Positions 15,532 through 23,713 are shown, numbered from the stretch's first letter. The stretch: DNA of 39,419 bases from Sideroxyarcus sp. (GCA_030652215.1 JAUSBC010000065.1:1-39419), one strand, 5' to 3'. A program made the numbers and translations. Notes: a model not told the origin generated them from the letters alone.

Positions 15532-17643
15532 TTGAAGATCGCCCCCGCCACGCTGAGCAAATTCGCCAAACTCGGCATCGTTACCCCGTTCGACCTGGTA
15601 CTGCACCTGCCGCTGCGTTACGAAGACGAAACGCGCATCACGCGCATCGCCGACCTCACACCCGGCGTGTCGGCCCAGGTCGAAGGCGAAATCATCCACA
15701 GCGAAGTGATGTTCCGCCCGCGCCGCAGCCTGGTGTGCCAACTGCAGGACGACAGCGGCATTCTGTATCTGCGCTTCCTGAATTTTTATCCCAGCCAACA
15801 AAAGCAGCTGGCCGTCGGCAAAAAGATCCGCGCGCTGGGTGAGCCGCGCATGGGCTTCTTCGGCGACGAGATGGTGCATCCCAAGTGCCGCAATACGGGC
15901 GAATCCACCCCGCTGAAACAGGCGCTCACCCCCGTCTATCCAACCACTGCCGGATTGCCGCAACTCACCCTGACCAAGCACATCCATGCCGCGCTGAACG
16001 AGCTGCAACTCGACGACACATTGCCGGAACCGATTCGGCAGCGCCTGCGCCTGCCCGAATTCGAACCCAGCGTGAAACTGCTGCACCAGCCGCCGCCCGA
16101 CACCGACGAGGACGCCCTGCTGGCCCGAGCGCACCCCGCGTGGATGCGCATCAAATTCGACGAACTGCTGGCGCAGCAACTCTCCATGCGTGTGCACTAC
16201 CGCGAACGCAGCCGGCGCGTCGCTCCCAAACTCGGCGCGCATAACAAACTCACCGACGGATTGCTGAAAGACCTGCCGTTCGCCCTCACCGGCGCGCAGA
16301 AAAAAGTGTGGCACGAGATCAGTGCCGACTTGTCACGCCCGCATCCGATGCAACGCCTGCTGCAGGGCGACGTGGGCAGCGGCAAGACCGTGGTCGCAGC
16401 ACTCGCCGCCTTGCAGGCCATCGAAAACGGCTACCAGGCCGCATTCATGGCACCAACCGAAATCCTGGCCGAGCAACACTACCTGAAGTTGCGCGACTGG
16501 CTGGCACCGCTCGGCATCGAACCTGTGTGGCTTTCCGGCAGCCTGAAAAAGAAAGACAAAACCGCCGCCGCCGAACGCATTGCCAGCGGCGACACCCAAC
16601 TCGCCATCGGTACGCATGCGCTGTTCCAGACTTCGGTCGAATTCAAGAAGTTGGGTCTGGTCATCGTGGATGAACAGCACAAGTTTGGCGTGCAGCAGCG
16701 CCTGGCATTGCGCGGCAAGGGAACCACGCTCCTTCCCCCTGTCAGGGGGAAGGCTGGGATGGGGGTGGGAATGGAATCGCTCACCGACTCTACCCCCGCC
16801 CTGCACGGAGGAGGTAGTTCTGAACCCCACCAACTCATGATGAGCGCCACCCCCATCCCGCGCACCCTGGCCATGAGCTACTACGCCGACCTCGACGTTT
16901 CCGTCATCGACGAACTCCCCCCCGGCCGTACGCCCATCGTCACCAAGCTGGTCAACGATGCGCGGCGCGAAGAAGTATTCGAGCGCGTGCGCGTCGCCTG
17001 CCTCGAAGGCCGGCAAGCCTACTGGGTGTGCCCGCTCATCGACGAATCAGAAGCGCTGCAATTGCAGACTGCGCTGGAAACTCATACCACGCTCACGCAG
17101 ATATTCCCCGAACTGCGCATCGGTCTCGCCCACGGCAAATTGAGCAGCGCCGAAAAGGCCCAGACCATGGCCGCATTCAAGGCGGGCGAATTGCAGTTGC
17201 TGGTCGCCACCACCGTCATCGAAGTTGGCGTGGACGTGCCCAACGCCAGCCTGATGGTGATCGACCACGCCGAACGCATGGGGCTGGCGCAACTGCACCA
17301 ACTGCGCGGCCGCGTGGGGCGCGGCGCGGCGGAGAGCATGTGCGTGCTGTTGTTCCAGAATCCGCTCTCCGAACTCGCCAGAGCAAGACTCAAGATCATT
17401 TACGAGAACACCGACGGCTTCGAGATCGCACAACAAGACCTGCGCTTGCGCGGCCCCGGCGAACTGCTGGGCGCCCGCCAGAGCGGCGTACCCATGCTGC
17501 GCTTCGCCGATCTGGGCGAGGACGACAAGCTGCTGGACAAGGCGCGGGATATTGCGGATGAAATGCTGCGTGACTTCCCCGAGTCGGCGCAGGCGCACCT
17601 GCAAAGGTGGATGGCGAATAAACCGGATTACCTGCGGACATAG
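15532..17643 (+). CDS. recG: ATP-dependent DNA helicase RecG
   Basis: Branch-migration helicase that remodels stalled forks and Holliday junctions. The protein has 703 residues. The N-terminal wedge/OB region begins LVLHLPLRYEDETR. Helicase motifs include GDVGSGKT (Walker A), VDEQHKFG (motif II), MMSATPIPRTLAMSYY (motif III) and QLRGRVGRG (motif VI), and the C-terminus has RLRGPGELLGARQSG. The predicted start is TTG at 15532, the first usable codon apart from a CTG after an in-frame stop. Oddly, about 34 extra residues (TTLLPPVRGK to HGGGSS) sit between motif II and motif III. They come from a palindromic repeat inserted in frame (see 16727-16828). Without it the length would be about 670, as usual. 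Confidence 0.94.
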   Translation: MKIAPATLSKFAKLGIVTPFDLVLHLPLRYEDETRITRIADLTPGVSAQVEGEIIHSEVMFRPRRSLVCQLQDDSGILYLRFLNFYPSQQKQLAVGKKIRALGEPRMGFFGDEMVHPKCRNTGESTPLKQALTPVYPTTAGLPQLTLTKHIHAALNELQLDDTLPEPIRQRLRLPEFEPSVKLLHQPPPDTDEDALLARAHPAWMRIKFDELLAQQLSMRVHYRERSRRVAPKLGAHNKLTDGLLKDLPFALTGAQKKVWHEISADLSRPHPMQRLLQGDVGSGKTVVAALAALQAIENGYQAAFMAPTEILAEQHYLKLRDWLAPLGIEPVWLSGSLKKKDKTAAAERIASGDTQLAIGTHALFQTSVEFKKLGLVIVDEQHKFGVQQRLALRGKGTTLLPPVRGKAGMGVGMESLTDSTPALHGGGSSEPHQLMMSATPIPRTLAMSYYADLDVSVIDELPPGRTPIVTKLVNDARREEVFERVRVACLEGRQAYWVCPLIDESEALQLQTALETHTTLTQIFPELRIGLAHGKLSSAEKAQTMAAFKAGELQLLVATTVIEVGVDVPNASLMVIDHAERMGLAQLHQLRGRVGRGAAESMCVLLFQNPLSELARARLKIIYENTDGFEIAQQDLRLRGPGELLGARQSGVPMLRFADLGEDDKLLDKARDIADEMLRDFPESAQAHLQRWMANKPDYLRT
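16727..16828 (+). repeat. Palindromic repeat element inserted in frame inside recG
   Basis: About 102 bp (34 codons) not found in RecG relatives as I know them. It holds a perfect hairpin CCTTCCCCCTG-T-CAGGGGGAAGG (16731-16753), then GCTGGGATGGGGGTGGG. It resembles the hairpin-plus-G-rich-tail pattern of the intergenic repeats at 17650, 28648 and 29395. It carries no stop codon in the recG frame and encodes a Gly/Pro-rich loop. Confidence 0.8.
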
Positions 17644-17647
17644 AACA

Positions 17648-17762
17648 TTCCCTTCTCCCGCAAGCGGGAGAAGGGCTAGGGATGAGGGCCTGCGGGCACC
17701 TACTGCTTGGCTTCAAAGCAACGCCCCTCACCCCAACCCTCTCCCGCCTGCGGGAGAGGGAG
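17648..17762. repeat. Two inverted palindromic repeat units between recG and ubiA
   Basis: Unit 1 is CCCTTCTCCCGC-AA-GCGGGAGAAGGG (17650-17675) followed by CTAGGGATGAGGG. Unit 2 in opposite orientation is CCCCTCACCCCAA before CCCTCTCCCGC-CT-GCGGGAGAGGG (17737-17760). About 45 bp lie between the two units. The first hairpin could also end recG transcription, although no T-run follows. Confidence 0.85.
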
Positions 17763-17781
17763 TTGTCGTAAAATCCACCCC

Positions 17782-18645
17782 ATGAATCTCACCGAACGCC
17801 TTTATCTCTACATCCAGCTAACCCGCCTGCACCGCCCCATCGGCATCCTGCTGCTGCTGTGGCCGACACTGTGGGCTGTGTGGATCGCTGCCGAGGGACA
17901 TCCTTCCTGGCTCATCCTGTCCATTTTCACGCTGGGCACCGTGCTGATGCGCTCCTCAGGCTGCGCGGTCAACGATTACGCCGACCGCCACATCGACAAA
18001 CATGTGGAACGCACCAAAGACCGCCCGCTCACCAGCGGCAAAGTCAGCGAGCGCGAAGCGTTGTGGGTTGCCGTCGGGCTGGCGCTCGTGTCCTTCTTGC
18101 TCATCCTGCCGCTCAACCCGCTCACCTGGCTGCTTGCATTCCCCGCCCTGTTTCTCGCCGCCAGCTATCCGTTCACCAAACGCTTCCTCGCCATCCCCCA
18201 AGCCTACCTCGGCATCGCCTTCGGCTTCGGCATCCCGATGGCTTTCGCCGCGACGCTGGGCTACGTGCCGCCGGTCGCCTGGGTGCTGCTGCTCGCCAAC
18301 GTCTTCTGGGCCGTCGCCTACGACACCGAATACGCCATGGTGGATCGCAACGACGACATCCATCTCGGCATTCAGTCCTCGGCGCTATTCTTCGGCAAGT
18401 ACGATGTGATGGCTGTGATGGCCTGCTACACCATCACCCTGCTATTGCTGGCGGTGGCAGGATTGATGGCGGGATTGGGAATCGTCTACTTCGTCGGCCT
18501 GATCGTTGCGGAAGGCATCACGCTGCATCACTACCAACTTATCAAAGACAGAAGCCGCGAGAAATGCTTCGCGGCCTTTTTGCACAACAACTGGTTCGGG
18601 GCGGCGGTGTTTGCGGGGGTGGTGGGGGATTATCTGGTGCGGTGA
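17782..18645 (+). CDS. ubiA: 4-hydroxybenzoate polyprenyltransferase
   Basis: Inner-membrane enzyme that attaches the polyprenyl chain made by IspB to 4-hydroxybenzoate, an early step of ubiquinone synthesis. The 287-residue length is typical. The first Mg-diphosphate motif is [20 protein letters not shown] and the second [13 protein letters not shown]; about eight to nine membrane helices are visible, for example [20 protein letters not shown] at the N-terminus. I chose the ATG at 17782, not an upstream in-frame one at 17707, because the extra residues are only translated repeat DNA. The 5' region consists of the repeat pair. Confidence 0.95.
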   Translation: MNLTERLYLYIQLTRLHRPIGILLLLWPTLWAVWIAAEGHPSWLILSIFTLGTVLMRSSGCAVNDYADRHIDKHVERTKDRPLTSGKVSEREALWVAVGLALVSFLLILPLNPLTWLLAFPALFLAASYPFTKRFLAIPQAYLGIAFGFGIPMAFAATLGYVPPVAWVLLLANVFWAVAYDTEYAMVDRNDDIHLGIQSSALFFGKYDVMAVMACYTITLLLLAVAGLMAGLGIVYFVGLIVAEGITLHHYQLIKDRSREKCFAAFLHNNWFGAAVFAGVVGDYLVR

Positions 18646-18799
18646 ATTTGTGGGCACGTTTCCGTACCCGCGCCGCAATCCCTCTCGTTAACCGCGTGTA
18701 CACGGTGCGCCCGCACTACTTGTCTGGTTCCAGGCGGTCGTGTTAGCGGAGGATAGCGGCAGCACCGGAGTCAAATGCTCCATTAGTACTCAGCCCCGA
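18646..18799. other. Convergent intergenic region between ubiA and the EF-hand gene
   Basis: No gene seen. It contains GTGGGCACGTTTCCGTACCC (18650-18669), a degenerate copy of the GTGGGCAC hairpin repeat found intact at 27653 and 39234. No clear terminator is visible. Confidence 0.4.
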
Positions 18800-19369
18800 T
18801 CATGGCCGCATCTGTTTCTGATGCGCCGCCCGTTGCGCAGCAAACTCTTCCGGCGAAATCGCCGCATCATGGTTCGTGTCGATATCTTCAAATGAAGGCG
18901 CATTGGCCAGCCCCTGCATCTGATAGCCTTCCTGCAGGCGCTTGGTGATGCGCGCAGTGCGGGCGTCGGTGAATTCCGCCTCGGTGACCTTGCCGTCCTT
19001 GTTCAGGTCGAATTCTGAAAAATCGGGCATATTCCCTTGCATTCCTCCGCCCGCGCCGGGCCCGCGAGGTCTTGCAGCCTGCGATGAGTGTGCTGCCGCA
19101 AATTCTTCCGCTGATATCTTGTCGTCGCGGTTCTGATCCAGATCGGAGAAAGTCAGCGCGTTGCGCATGGGTCTGCCATCGCCTTTGCGCTTTTCGCGCA
19201 CCGCGTCGAATTCCCTCTTGTCGATCAATTTATCGCCGTTCTGGTCGTATGCGGAGAATGGAACCGGACCGCGGGCCGGCGCTTGTTCGGATAGCGCTGC
19301 CGTTGAAAAGACTGTGAGCCCCATCGCAGCAGCGATGGAAATAGAACGAATTGCTTTGCTTGTTTTCAT
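18800..19369 (-). CDS. Secreted or periplasmic EF-hand calcium-binding protein
   Basis: A 189-residue protein with an N-terminal signal peptide (basic start, hydrophobic ISIAAAMGLTVFSTAALS, cleavage probably near ALSEQA). It has four EF-hand loops: DQNGDKLIDKRE, DQNRDDKISAEE, DLNKDGKVTEAE and DTNHDAAISPEE. All four keep acidic or Asn residues at positions 1, 3 and 5 and Glu at 12, so all should bind calcium. A Gly/Pro-rich linker (about 100-112) splits the loops into two pairs. The start has a near-perfect GGAGGTGAT Shine-Dalgarno, suggesting strong translation. Function beyond calcium buffering or sensing is unknown. Confidence 0.88.
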   Translation of the reverse strand: MKTSKAIRSISIAAAMGLTVFSTAALSEQAPARGPVPFSAYDQNGDKLIDKREFDAVREKRKGDGRPMRNALTFSDLDQNRDDKISAEEFAAAHSSQAARPRGPGAGGGMQGNMPDFSEFDLNKDGKVTEAEFTDARTARITKRLQEGYQMQGLANAPSFEDIDTNHDAAISPEEFAAQRAAHQKQMRP

Positions 19370-19479
19370 GAGATCACCTCCGGTTGTTAAGCATGAGTGA
19401 AACTACAGATACAGATAATCGGCGCGACAAAACGGCCCGCAGCGGGAGGAATGAGTCCTGCCTGGCCGCTTGAACGGAA

Positions 19480-20385
19480 TCAGTCTCCCGCTTCAATATC
19501 CCACTGACACACCCGGTTGCGCCCGGCCGACTTGGCGCAAAGCAGGGCATGATCCGCTTTCTGGATGGCATCTTCCACCGTTTCATCCGGATTCATGCTT
19601 GCAAGCCCGAACGACGCGGTGATGGAAATCTCGCCGTTTTCCTTGAGCTTGATGGGCAACGTCGCCAGCTCGGCGCGCAGTCGGTCGACGATGGCGAAAC
19701 CTTCCTGCAAACCGGTATTGGGCAGGCAAAGCAGAAACTCCTCGCCGCCGAAGCGGAAGATCGTGTCGTAGCGCCGCATCTTCTTGCCCAGGAAGTGGAC
19801 CGCGGCATGCAGCACGCTGTCGCCCGCAAGATGTCCATGCGTGTCGTTGACCTGCTTGAAATGGTCGATATCCATCATGCACAGACAGCAGGGATGGTTG
19901 TTGCGCAACATGCGGTCGTGCTCTTCCAGCAGTTTGAAATGCATGCTGTTGCGGTTGCGTGCACCGGTCAGATGATCCACCTCGCACACGCGGTTGATGA
20001 TGTCGGATTGCAGGCTGCGCACTTCCAGTTTGAAGCGGATCGCCAGATCCATGAACTGGTCGTATTCGTCCGGCGTGATCGGCTGGCCGACGTCTTTTTT
20101 TAACAGCAACCGGCGCGCCTGACTATGCATGTTCTCGTGGAAGATGCCGATATTCTTGAACCACGGCCCGTCCTGCAGCTCCGGGTGTTTCTTGCCGTAA
20201 TACCATAATCCGAAACGACAGCGACAGTGCGCATCGTCCATCAGGTCGGCGGGATTATGCTCACTCCCGCTCACCATGACCCGGTGCAACACCTTCAACC
20301 AGGTGGTGTGATCCATCAACCCGGCATCCAGTTCGCGTAACACTTTCATCAGGGAGGAAGAGGACTGCAGTGCAGAAGACGACAT
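19480..20385 (-). CDS. DgcZ-like diguanylate cyclase with N-terminal zinc-binding CZB domain
   Basis: A 301-residue soluble protein matching E. coli DgcZ (YdeH) in length and layout. The CZB zinc-binding domain (about 15-120) has its ligands at His26, Cys56 (in CRFGLWYYG), His83 and His87. The GGDEF domain (about 135-300) has DHLTGARNRN, MDIDHFKQVND and the active signature FRFGGEEFLL. An RRYD I-site five residues before GGEEF predicts product inhibition by c-di-GMP. In E. coli zinc inhibits DgcZ and thereby lowers exopolysaccharide and biofilm formation; the same sensing is likely here. The gene is monocistronic, with a TATAAT -10 at 20421-20426. Confidence 0.9.
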   Translation of the reverse strand: MSSSALQSSSSLMKVLRELDAGLMDHTTWLKVLHRVMVSGSEHNPADLMDDAHCRCRFGLWYYGKKHPELQDGPWFKNIGIFHENMHSQARRLLLKKDVGQPITPDEYDQFMDLAIRFKLEVRSLQSDIINRVCEVDHLTGARNRNSMHFKLLEEHDRMLRNNHPCCLCMMDIDHFKQVNDTHGHLAGDSVLHAAVHFLGKKMRRYDTIFRFGGEEFLLCLPNTGLQEGFAIVDRLRAELATLPIKLKENGEISITASFGLASMNPDETVEDAIQKADHALLCAKSAGRNRVCQWDIEAGD

Positions 20386-20420
20386 ACGAACCCGTTCTTT
20401 CGACGTGATAATGACGCTGC

Positions 20421-20426
20421 ATTATA
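20421..20426 (-). promoter_or_regulatory. Predicted -10 element of the diguanylate cyclase gene
   Basis: TATAAT on the minus strand, about 35 bp before the start codon of the DgcZ-like gene. No good -35 is visible at the right distance, so an activator may be needed. Confidence 0.4.
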
Positions 20427-20549
20427 AAGTTTATCCCGCGCACTCCCTGTGTATATACAACGGCATACCACACTGTTCGCGTGGGCTATTGCGCCCGACA
20501 CCGGCGCGGCTGCCGGGTATGCGATTTCACGAACAAACAGAAGAGGCGG

Positions 20550-20897
20550 TTAACGTTTGAGTGTGTGAGCGCCCATTTCGGCCATGGACTTTGCGTGGCC
20601 TTCAAGACCGAGCCGCTTGATCTGAGCGATACACGCAGCGCGGTCGGACTTGAAAACCAACCCGAACAGCCTGGACACGATGTTGTTGAATTTCTTGCAT
20701 GCCTTTGGATCGGGGAATTCGACACATTCGGCACAGGACTTTATCTGCTTCTCCGTGCAGCAAGAACGCACCTTGCACCAGGTGGCGCTCGCGTTCTCGT
20801 GGCACCCCAGGCATTTTCCGCCCAGATACGATTTGCAGGCACCGCAATACAGCCCGCAATACGCGACCAATTCGGCATTCGCCTTGATATCTGACAT
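20550..20897 (-). CDS. DUF3795 cysteine-rich protein
   Basis: A 115-residue protein with the DUF3795 pattern AYCGLYCGACKSYLGGKCLGC, followed by WCKVRSCC and KSCAECVEFPDPKACKKF. The many paired cysteines suggest metal or iron-sulfur binding; the family has no firmly known function. I start at the ATG 20897 rather than the GTG two codons upstream because GGAGG sits five bases before it. It lies downstream of dps on the same strand but is separated by the 343-nt repeat region, so co-transcription with dps is doubtful. Confidence 0.85.
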   Translation of the reverse strand: MSDIKANAELVAYCGLYCGACKSYLGGKCLGCHENASATWCKVRSCCTEKQIKSCAECVEFPDPKACKKFNNIVSRLFGLVFKSDRAACIAQIKRLGLEGHAKSMAEMGAHTLKR

Positions 20898-20996
20898 AGG
20901 CACCTCCGCTTTTCATCCAAGGGCAGGTATTGCAGGTTTGGTCATTTCAACTGCGATGCGCCGTCCCTGTCAGATGCAACAATACACGCAGCGCGA

Positions 20997-21279
20997 TTAA
21001 TCTTCCAGCGGACTCCTGAGCATCCAGGCGTTCTTTTGGCTCCGGCATAACGTGGCATAAACCGCCACGTTAGCCTGCACCGAAAAAACGCCAGTGCAGT
21101 AGAACGCAATTTCCCGCTTAATCCTCCAACAAGCTTCGCAACATCCAGGCGTTCTTTTGGTTACGACATCACGCGGCAAAAAACGCCGAATGAGTCTCCA
21201 CCGAAAAAATGCGCGGGCGCAGCAGTACTTTCAGATGAAATTAATCTTCCAGCAAGCTTCGCAACATCCAGGCGTTCTT
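20997..21279 (-). repeat. Tandem repeats of the dps 3' end
   Basis: Three copies of a 39-bp segment encoding KNAWMLRS(L/P)LED plus stop lie at 20997-21035, 21118-21156 and 21241-21279, with starts 121 and 123 bp apart. The last is the true 3' end of dps. The roughly 83-bp tails between them are also related (shared CACCGAAAAAA), so the whole unit is repeated. Copy 1 differs from dps mostly by synonymous codon changes (TTG to CTC, CGA to AGG, AGC to AGT), with one Leu-to-Pro change. It therefore seems to come from a diverged dps gene rather than a recent duplication. The region 20898-21240 holds nothing else I can name. Confidence 0.85.
21204..21221 (-). terminator. Intrinsic terminator of dps
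   Basis: On the minus strand a short GC hairpin (TGCGC-CC-GCGCA, 21210-21221) is followed directly by six Ts (21204-21209), 20 nt after the dps stop. The T-run is kept in the second repeat tail, the hairpin much less so. Confidence 0.6.
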
Positions 21280-21720
21280 CTCATGCACTTCCATACGGGC
21301 GGAGAGGAGGTCGACGGTCGGCTGGTCGCCGGCTTTTTCGGCAATGGGCAGCACTTCGCGTGCAGTGCGTGCCACGGTCTCCTGTCCTTCGACGAGTTGC
21401 TTGATCATCTCTTTCGCGCTCGGTACGCCGCTGCTTTCCTTGATGCTGGTCAGCGAGGCGAATTCCTTGTAGCTGCCCGGCGCGGGATAGCCCAGGGTGC
21501 GGATGCGTTCTGCCACCAGATCCACGGCATTCCAGGCTTCGGTGTATTGCCCCATGAACATCAAATGCAGGGTCTGGAACATGGGACCGGTGACGTTCCA
21601 GTGGAAGTTGTGTGTCTTGAGATACAGGGTGTAGGTGTCCGCCAGCATGCGCGACAAGCCGTCGGCGATTTTCTTGCGGTCTTTTTCGGTGATGCCGATG
21701 TTGATGACTGTTTTGGCCAT
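21241..21720 (-). CDS. dps: Dps ferritin-like DNA-protection protein
   Basis: Dodecameric ferritin-like protein that oxidises and stores iron using hydrogen peroxide and can bind DNA. The 159-residue length is typical. The ferroxidase signature is THNFHWNVTGPMFQTLHLMF, followed by AVDLVAERIRTLG. The C-terminus is MEVHEKNAWMLRSLLED. AAGGAG precedes the ATG. It follows the rubrerythrin-rubredoxin-reductase genes on the same strand and forms a peroxide/iron defence block with them. Its 3' end is the template-like copy of the tandem repeats downstream. Confidence 0.95.
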   Translation of the reverse strand: MAKTVINIGITEKDRKKIADGLSRMLADTYTLYLKTHNFHWNVTGPMFQTLHLMFMGQYTEAWNAVDLVAERIRTLGYPAPGSYKEFASLTSIKESSGVPSAKEMIKQLVEGQETVARTAREVLPIAEKAGDQPTVDLLSARMEVHEKNAWMLRSLLED

Positions 21721-21839
21721 GATCGTTCTCCTTGGTTGATTGAATCGAAATCACATCGCAAGCCTGGCAATTCGACCGCCGCGCCACAAGAACCATCCTA
21801 TCACCATTGCCGGGCCGCGCACTACCGTCGCATATTTGA

Positions 21840-22988
21840 TCACGCCGGCTGCGGTGCATGCACCCGTTTGGACATCTCGTTGCGCTCACCCGCGAACTCT
21901 CCGGACAGGGTGAATCCCGTCAACCGGTCCAGCTTGTCGAAGAAAGCCATCTTCACGCCGTCGCCGGCGGCCAGTGTTTGCCAGTCACCAACTGCATCGC
22001 GCGCAACGGGCAATACCGCGATGGGGTGGGCCGGCGTCTTCACCACGACCGGCATGGCGGGGAACACCGCCCGCGTCTCTTCACCGGCCAGCGTTTTCGC
22101 CAATGCGCGCGCGGCGTGCATGATGGGCAGCACGAACGGCAGCACACGACCCTCAATCTCGGCGCAATCGCCCAGCGCGAAGATGGCCGGATCGCTGCTG
22201 CGCAGGTACGCCTCAACTGCGATGCCGCGATTCACCTTGAGGCCCGCAGCTTGTGCCAGCGTAATGCGCGGACGCAGACCGACGGCGGAGAGTACGAGAT
22301 CGGCCTGCAACTGCGCGCCATCGGCCAGCGTCAACAAGTAGCCGGATGCGGCGCGATCCACGCGACTGACCGAGGTGCCGAAGCGCCAATCGACACCGAG
22401 CGCGGCCAGCGGTGCGAGCAGTTGCCTGCCAGCCTGTTCCGGCATCAGGCTGGCGATAGGCCACGGGCCGGGGTCGATGACGCTGACGGCATGGCCCGCC
22501 GCTGCCAGGTCGTTGGCGAACTCGCAACCGATGAGTCCACCGCCCATGATTGCGATACGCCCCTTGTTTCCAAGCAGATCGCGGAAACGCCCGTAATCGG
22601 CGATATCGTTGACCGACATCACCGCCCCGGCGGCATCGCCCTGCACCGGGATACGGATGGGGTCGGCACCCAGCGCAATCACCAGCCTGTCGTACTCCAG
22701 TGCACCCGAGGTGGTATCGAGTGTCCTGTTCGTACGATCAATGGCACGGACTTCGGTCTCCACCAGCATCCGGATTCCGAGTTGCGCAGCCATGTCCGCC
22801 GCCCGCGTCAGCACCAGCCCGGCGGCATCCTTGCCCTGTGCCAGCGCGTTGGAGAGCATGGGCTTGGAGTAGTAATCGCCAGTGTCGCGCGTGACCAGCG
22901 TGACCGGGATATCACGATCCAGTTTGCGCAGTTCGCGGATGACGGAGTAACCCGCCAGGCCGCTACCGAGTATGACGATTGGTTTCAT
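21840..22988 (-). CDS. FAD-dependent rubredoxin:NAD(P)+ reductase
   Basis: A 382-residue pyridine nucleotide-disulfide-type flavoprotein of the rubredoxin reductase group (RubB/AlkT-like, NROR). It passes electrons from NAD(P)H to rubredoxin. The FAD-binding N-terminus is IVILGSGLAGYSVIRELRK, the NAD(P) site IAIMGGGLIGCEFANDLAAA, and the second FAD motif AIFALGDCAEIEG. YYSKPMLSNALAQGK is characteristic of this group. AGGGAG precedes the ATG. It stands 60 bp after the rubredoxin gene and would reduce that protein for use by rubrerythrin. Confidence 0.9.
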   Translation of the reverse strand: MKPIVILGSGLAGYSVIRELRKLDRDIPVTLVTRDTGDYYSKPMLSNALAQGKDAAGLVLTRAADMAAQLGIRMLVETEVRAIDRTNRTLDTTSGALEYDRLVIALGADPIRIPVQGDAAGAVMSVNDIADYGRFRDLLGNKGRIAIMGGGLIGCEFANDLAAAGHAVSVIDPGPWPIASLMPEQAGRQLLAPLAALGVDWRFGTSVSRVDRAASGYLLTLADGAQLQADLVLSAVGLRPRITLAQAAGLKVNRGIAVEAYLRSSDPAIFALGDCAEIEGRVLPFVLPIMHAARALAKTLAGEETRAVFPAMPVVVKTPAHPIAVLPVARDAVGDWQTLAAGDGVKMAFFDKLDRLTGFTLSGEFAGERNEMSKRVHAPQPA

Positions 22989-23009
22989 TCCGTTCTCCCT
23001 TACTCTGGC

Positions 23010-23028
23010 CCTCTCCCAGGGGGAGAGG
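23010..23028. repeat. Short palindrome between rubredoxin and reductase genes
   Basis: CCTCTCCC-AGG-GGGAGAGG is a truncated relative of the hairpin repeats at 17737 and 29395. It lies in the 60-bp gap inside the presumed operon, ending about 20 bp before the reductase start. It could form an mRNA hairpin that tunes expression of the reductase. Confidence 0.6.
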
Positions 23029-23048
23029 AGATTGATGCTGCACCTTGA

Positions 23049-23213
23049 TCAGACCTCGATCATCTCGAAATCGGCTTTGGCCACGCCGCAATCGGGACAG
23101 GCCCAATCGGCCGGAATGTCCGCCCATCGCGTGCCGGGCTTGATGCCTTCTTCCGGCATGCCGGCCACTTCGTTGTAGATGAAACCGCATACCACACATT
23201 GCCAAACTTTCAT
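23049..23213 (-). CDS. Rubredoxin
   Basis: A 54-residue one-iron electron carrier. The two Cys pairs that bind the FeS4 iron are [12 protein letters not shown] and [10 protein letters not shown], and the aromatic core residues are in place. The ATG at 23213 has AAGGAG upstream; the longer frame is not used. It sits between rubrerythrin (26 bp away) and rubredoxin reductase. The likely chain is NAD(P)H, reductase, rubredoxin, rubrerythrin, then hydrogen peroxide. Confidence 0.97.
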   Translation of the reverse strand: MKVWQCVVCGFIYNEVAGMPEEGIKPGTRWADIPADWACPDCGVAKADFEMIEV

Positions 23214-23239
23214 GTCGTTCTCCTTGTTGTTGGTTCGTA

Positions 23240-23713
23240 TCAAGCCGTGATTTTTGCCAACGCTGCGCTGTATTGATTGGCGTGGCGCTCTTCCACTTTG
23301 GCCAGTGCCGCAAAACGCTTGGCCGCTTTTTCCAGCGTCGCCCTGAACTGCTCCGCATGCTCTTTGGATTCTTCGATTTGCTGAGAAATCTCGGAGACGG
23401 CGGCGGCATTGCCTTCCTGTTGCGCTGTCTTGAGGAAGCCGGGGTACATTTCACTGTACTCGTAGGTCTCGCCTTCAATCGCCATTTGCAGGCAGATTTG
23501 CGGCGTCAGCCCGGCCTTGGGATGCAGCAGATCCAGGTGGCCGAAAGCGTGCTGTACTTCCTGGTCGGCGGTCTCTTCGAATATTTTTGCCGTTGCCTCG
23601 TCGCCTGCCGCACGGGCGATTTTGGCGAAGTAGCGATACTTGATATGCGCCATCGATTCGCCGGCAAATGCCGCTTCCAGATTGGCCATGGTCTTGATCT
23701 CGGGTCGTTTCAT
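23240..23713 (-). CDS. Rubrerythrin (diiron peroxidase without rubredoxin tail)
   Basis: A 157-residue ferritin-like diiron protein that reduces hydrogen peroxide to water. Diiron ligands are in [35 protein letters not shown] and [14 protein letters not shown], and in [11 protein letters not shown]. Classical rubrerythrins carry a C-terminal rubredoxin domain; here it is absent and the chain ends [10 protein letters not shown], so the separate rubredoxin gene next door probably replaces it. I start at ATG 23713 (AGGAGA upstream). It is divergent from oxyR, with the intergenic operator likely controlling both. Confidence 0.93.
   Translation of the reverse strand: MKRPEIKTMANLEAAFAGESMAHIKYRYFAKIARAAGDEATAKIFEETADQEVQHAFGHLDLLHPKAGLTPQICLQMAIEGETYEYSEMYPGFLKTAQQEGNAAAVSEISQQIEESKEHAEQFRATLEKAAKRFAALAKVEERHANQYSAALAKITA

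Noticed and set aside
15112..16314. Minus-strand 400-codon ORF across the kinase and recG
   Set aside because: Spans two confirmed plus-strand genes and their gap; composition is typical of an antisense shadow.
17648..17762. Rho-independent terminator of recG
   Set aside because: The hairpins are strong but no T-run follows and the same units occur upstream of genes elsewhere, so they are better explained as dispersed repeats.
20997..21179. 60-codon minus-strand ORF ending KNAWMLRSPLED
   Set aside because: Looks like part of the dps 3'-end repeats rather than a gene: the first 45 residues do not resemble Dps or any protein I know and there is no ribosome-binding site.
20997..21279. Possible short CRISPR-like array
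   Set aside because: Only three repeats, 39 bp each, with related rather than unique spacers of about 83 bp; the repeat encodes the dps C-terminus.
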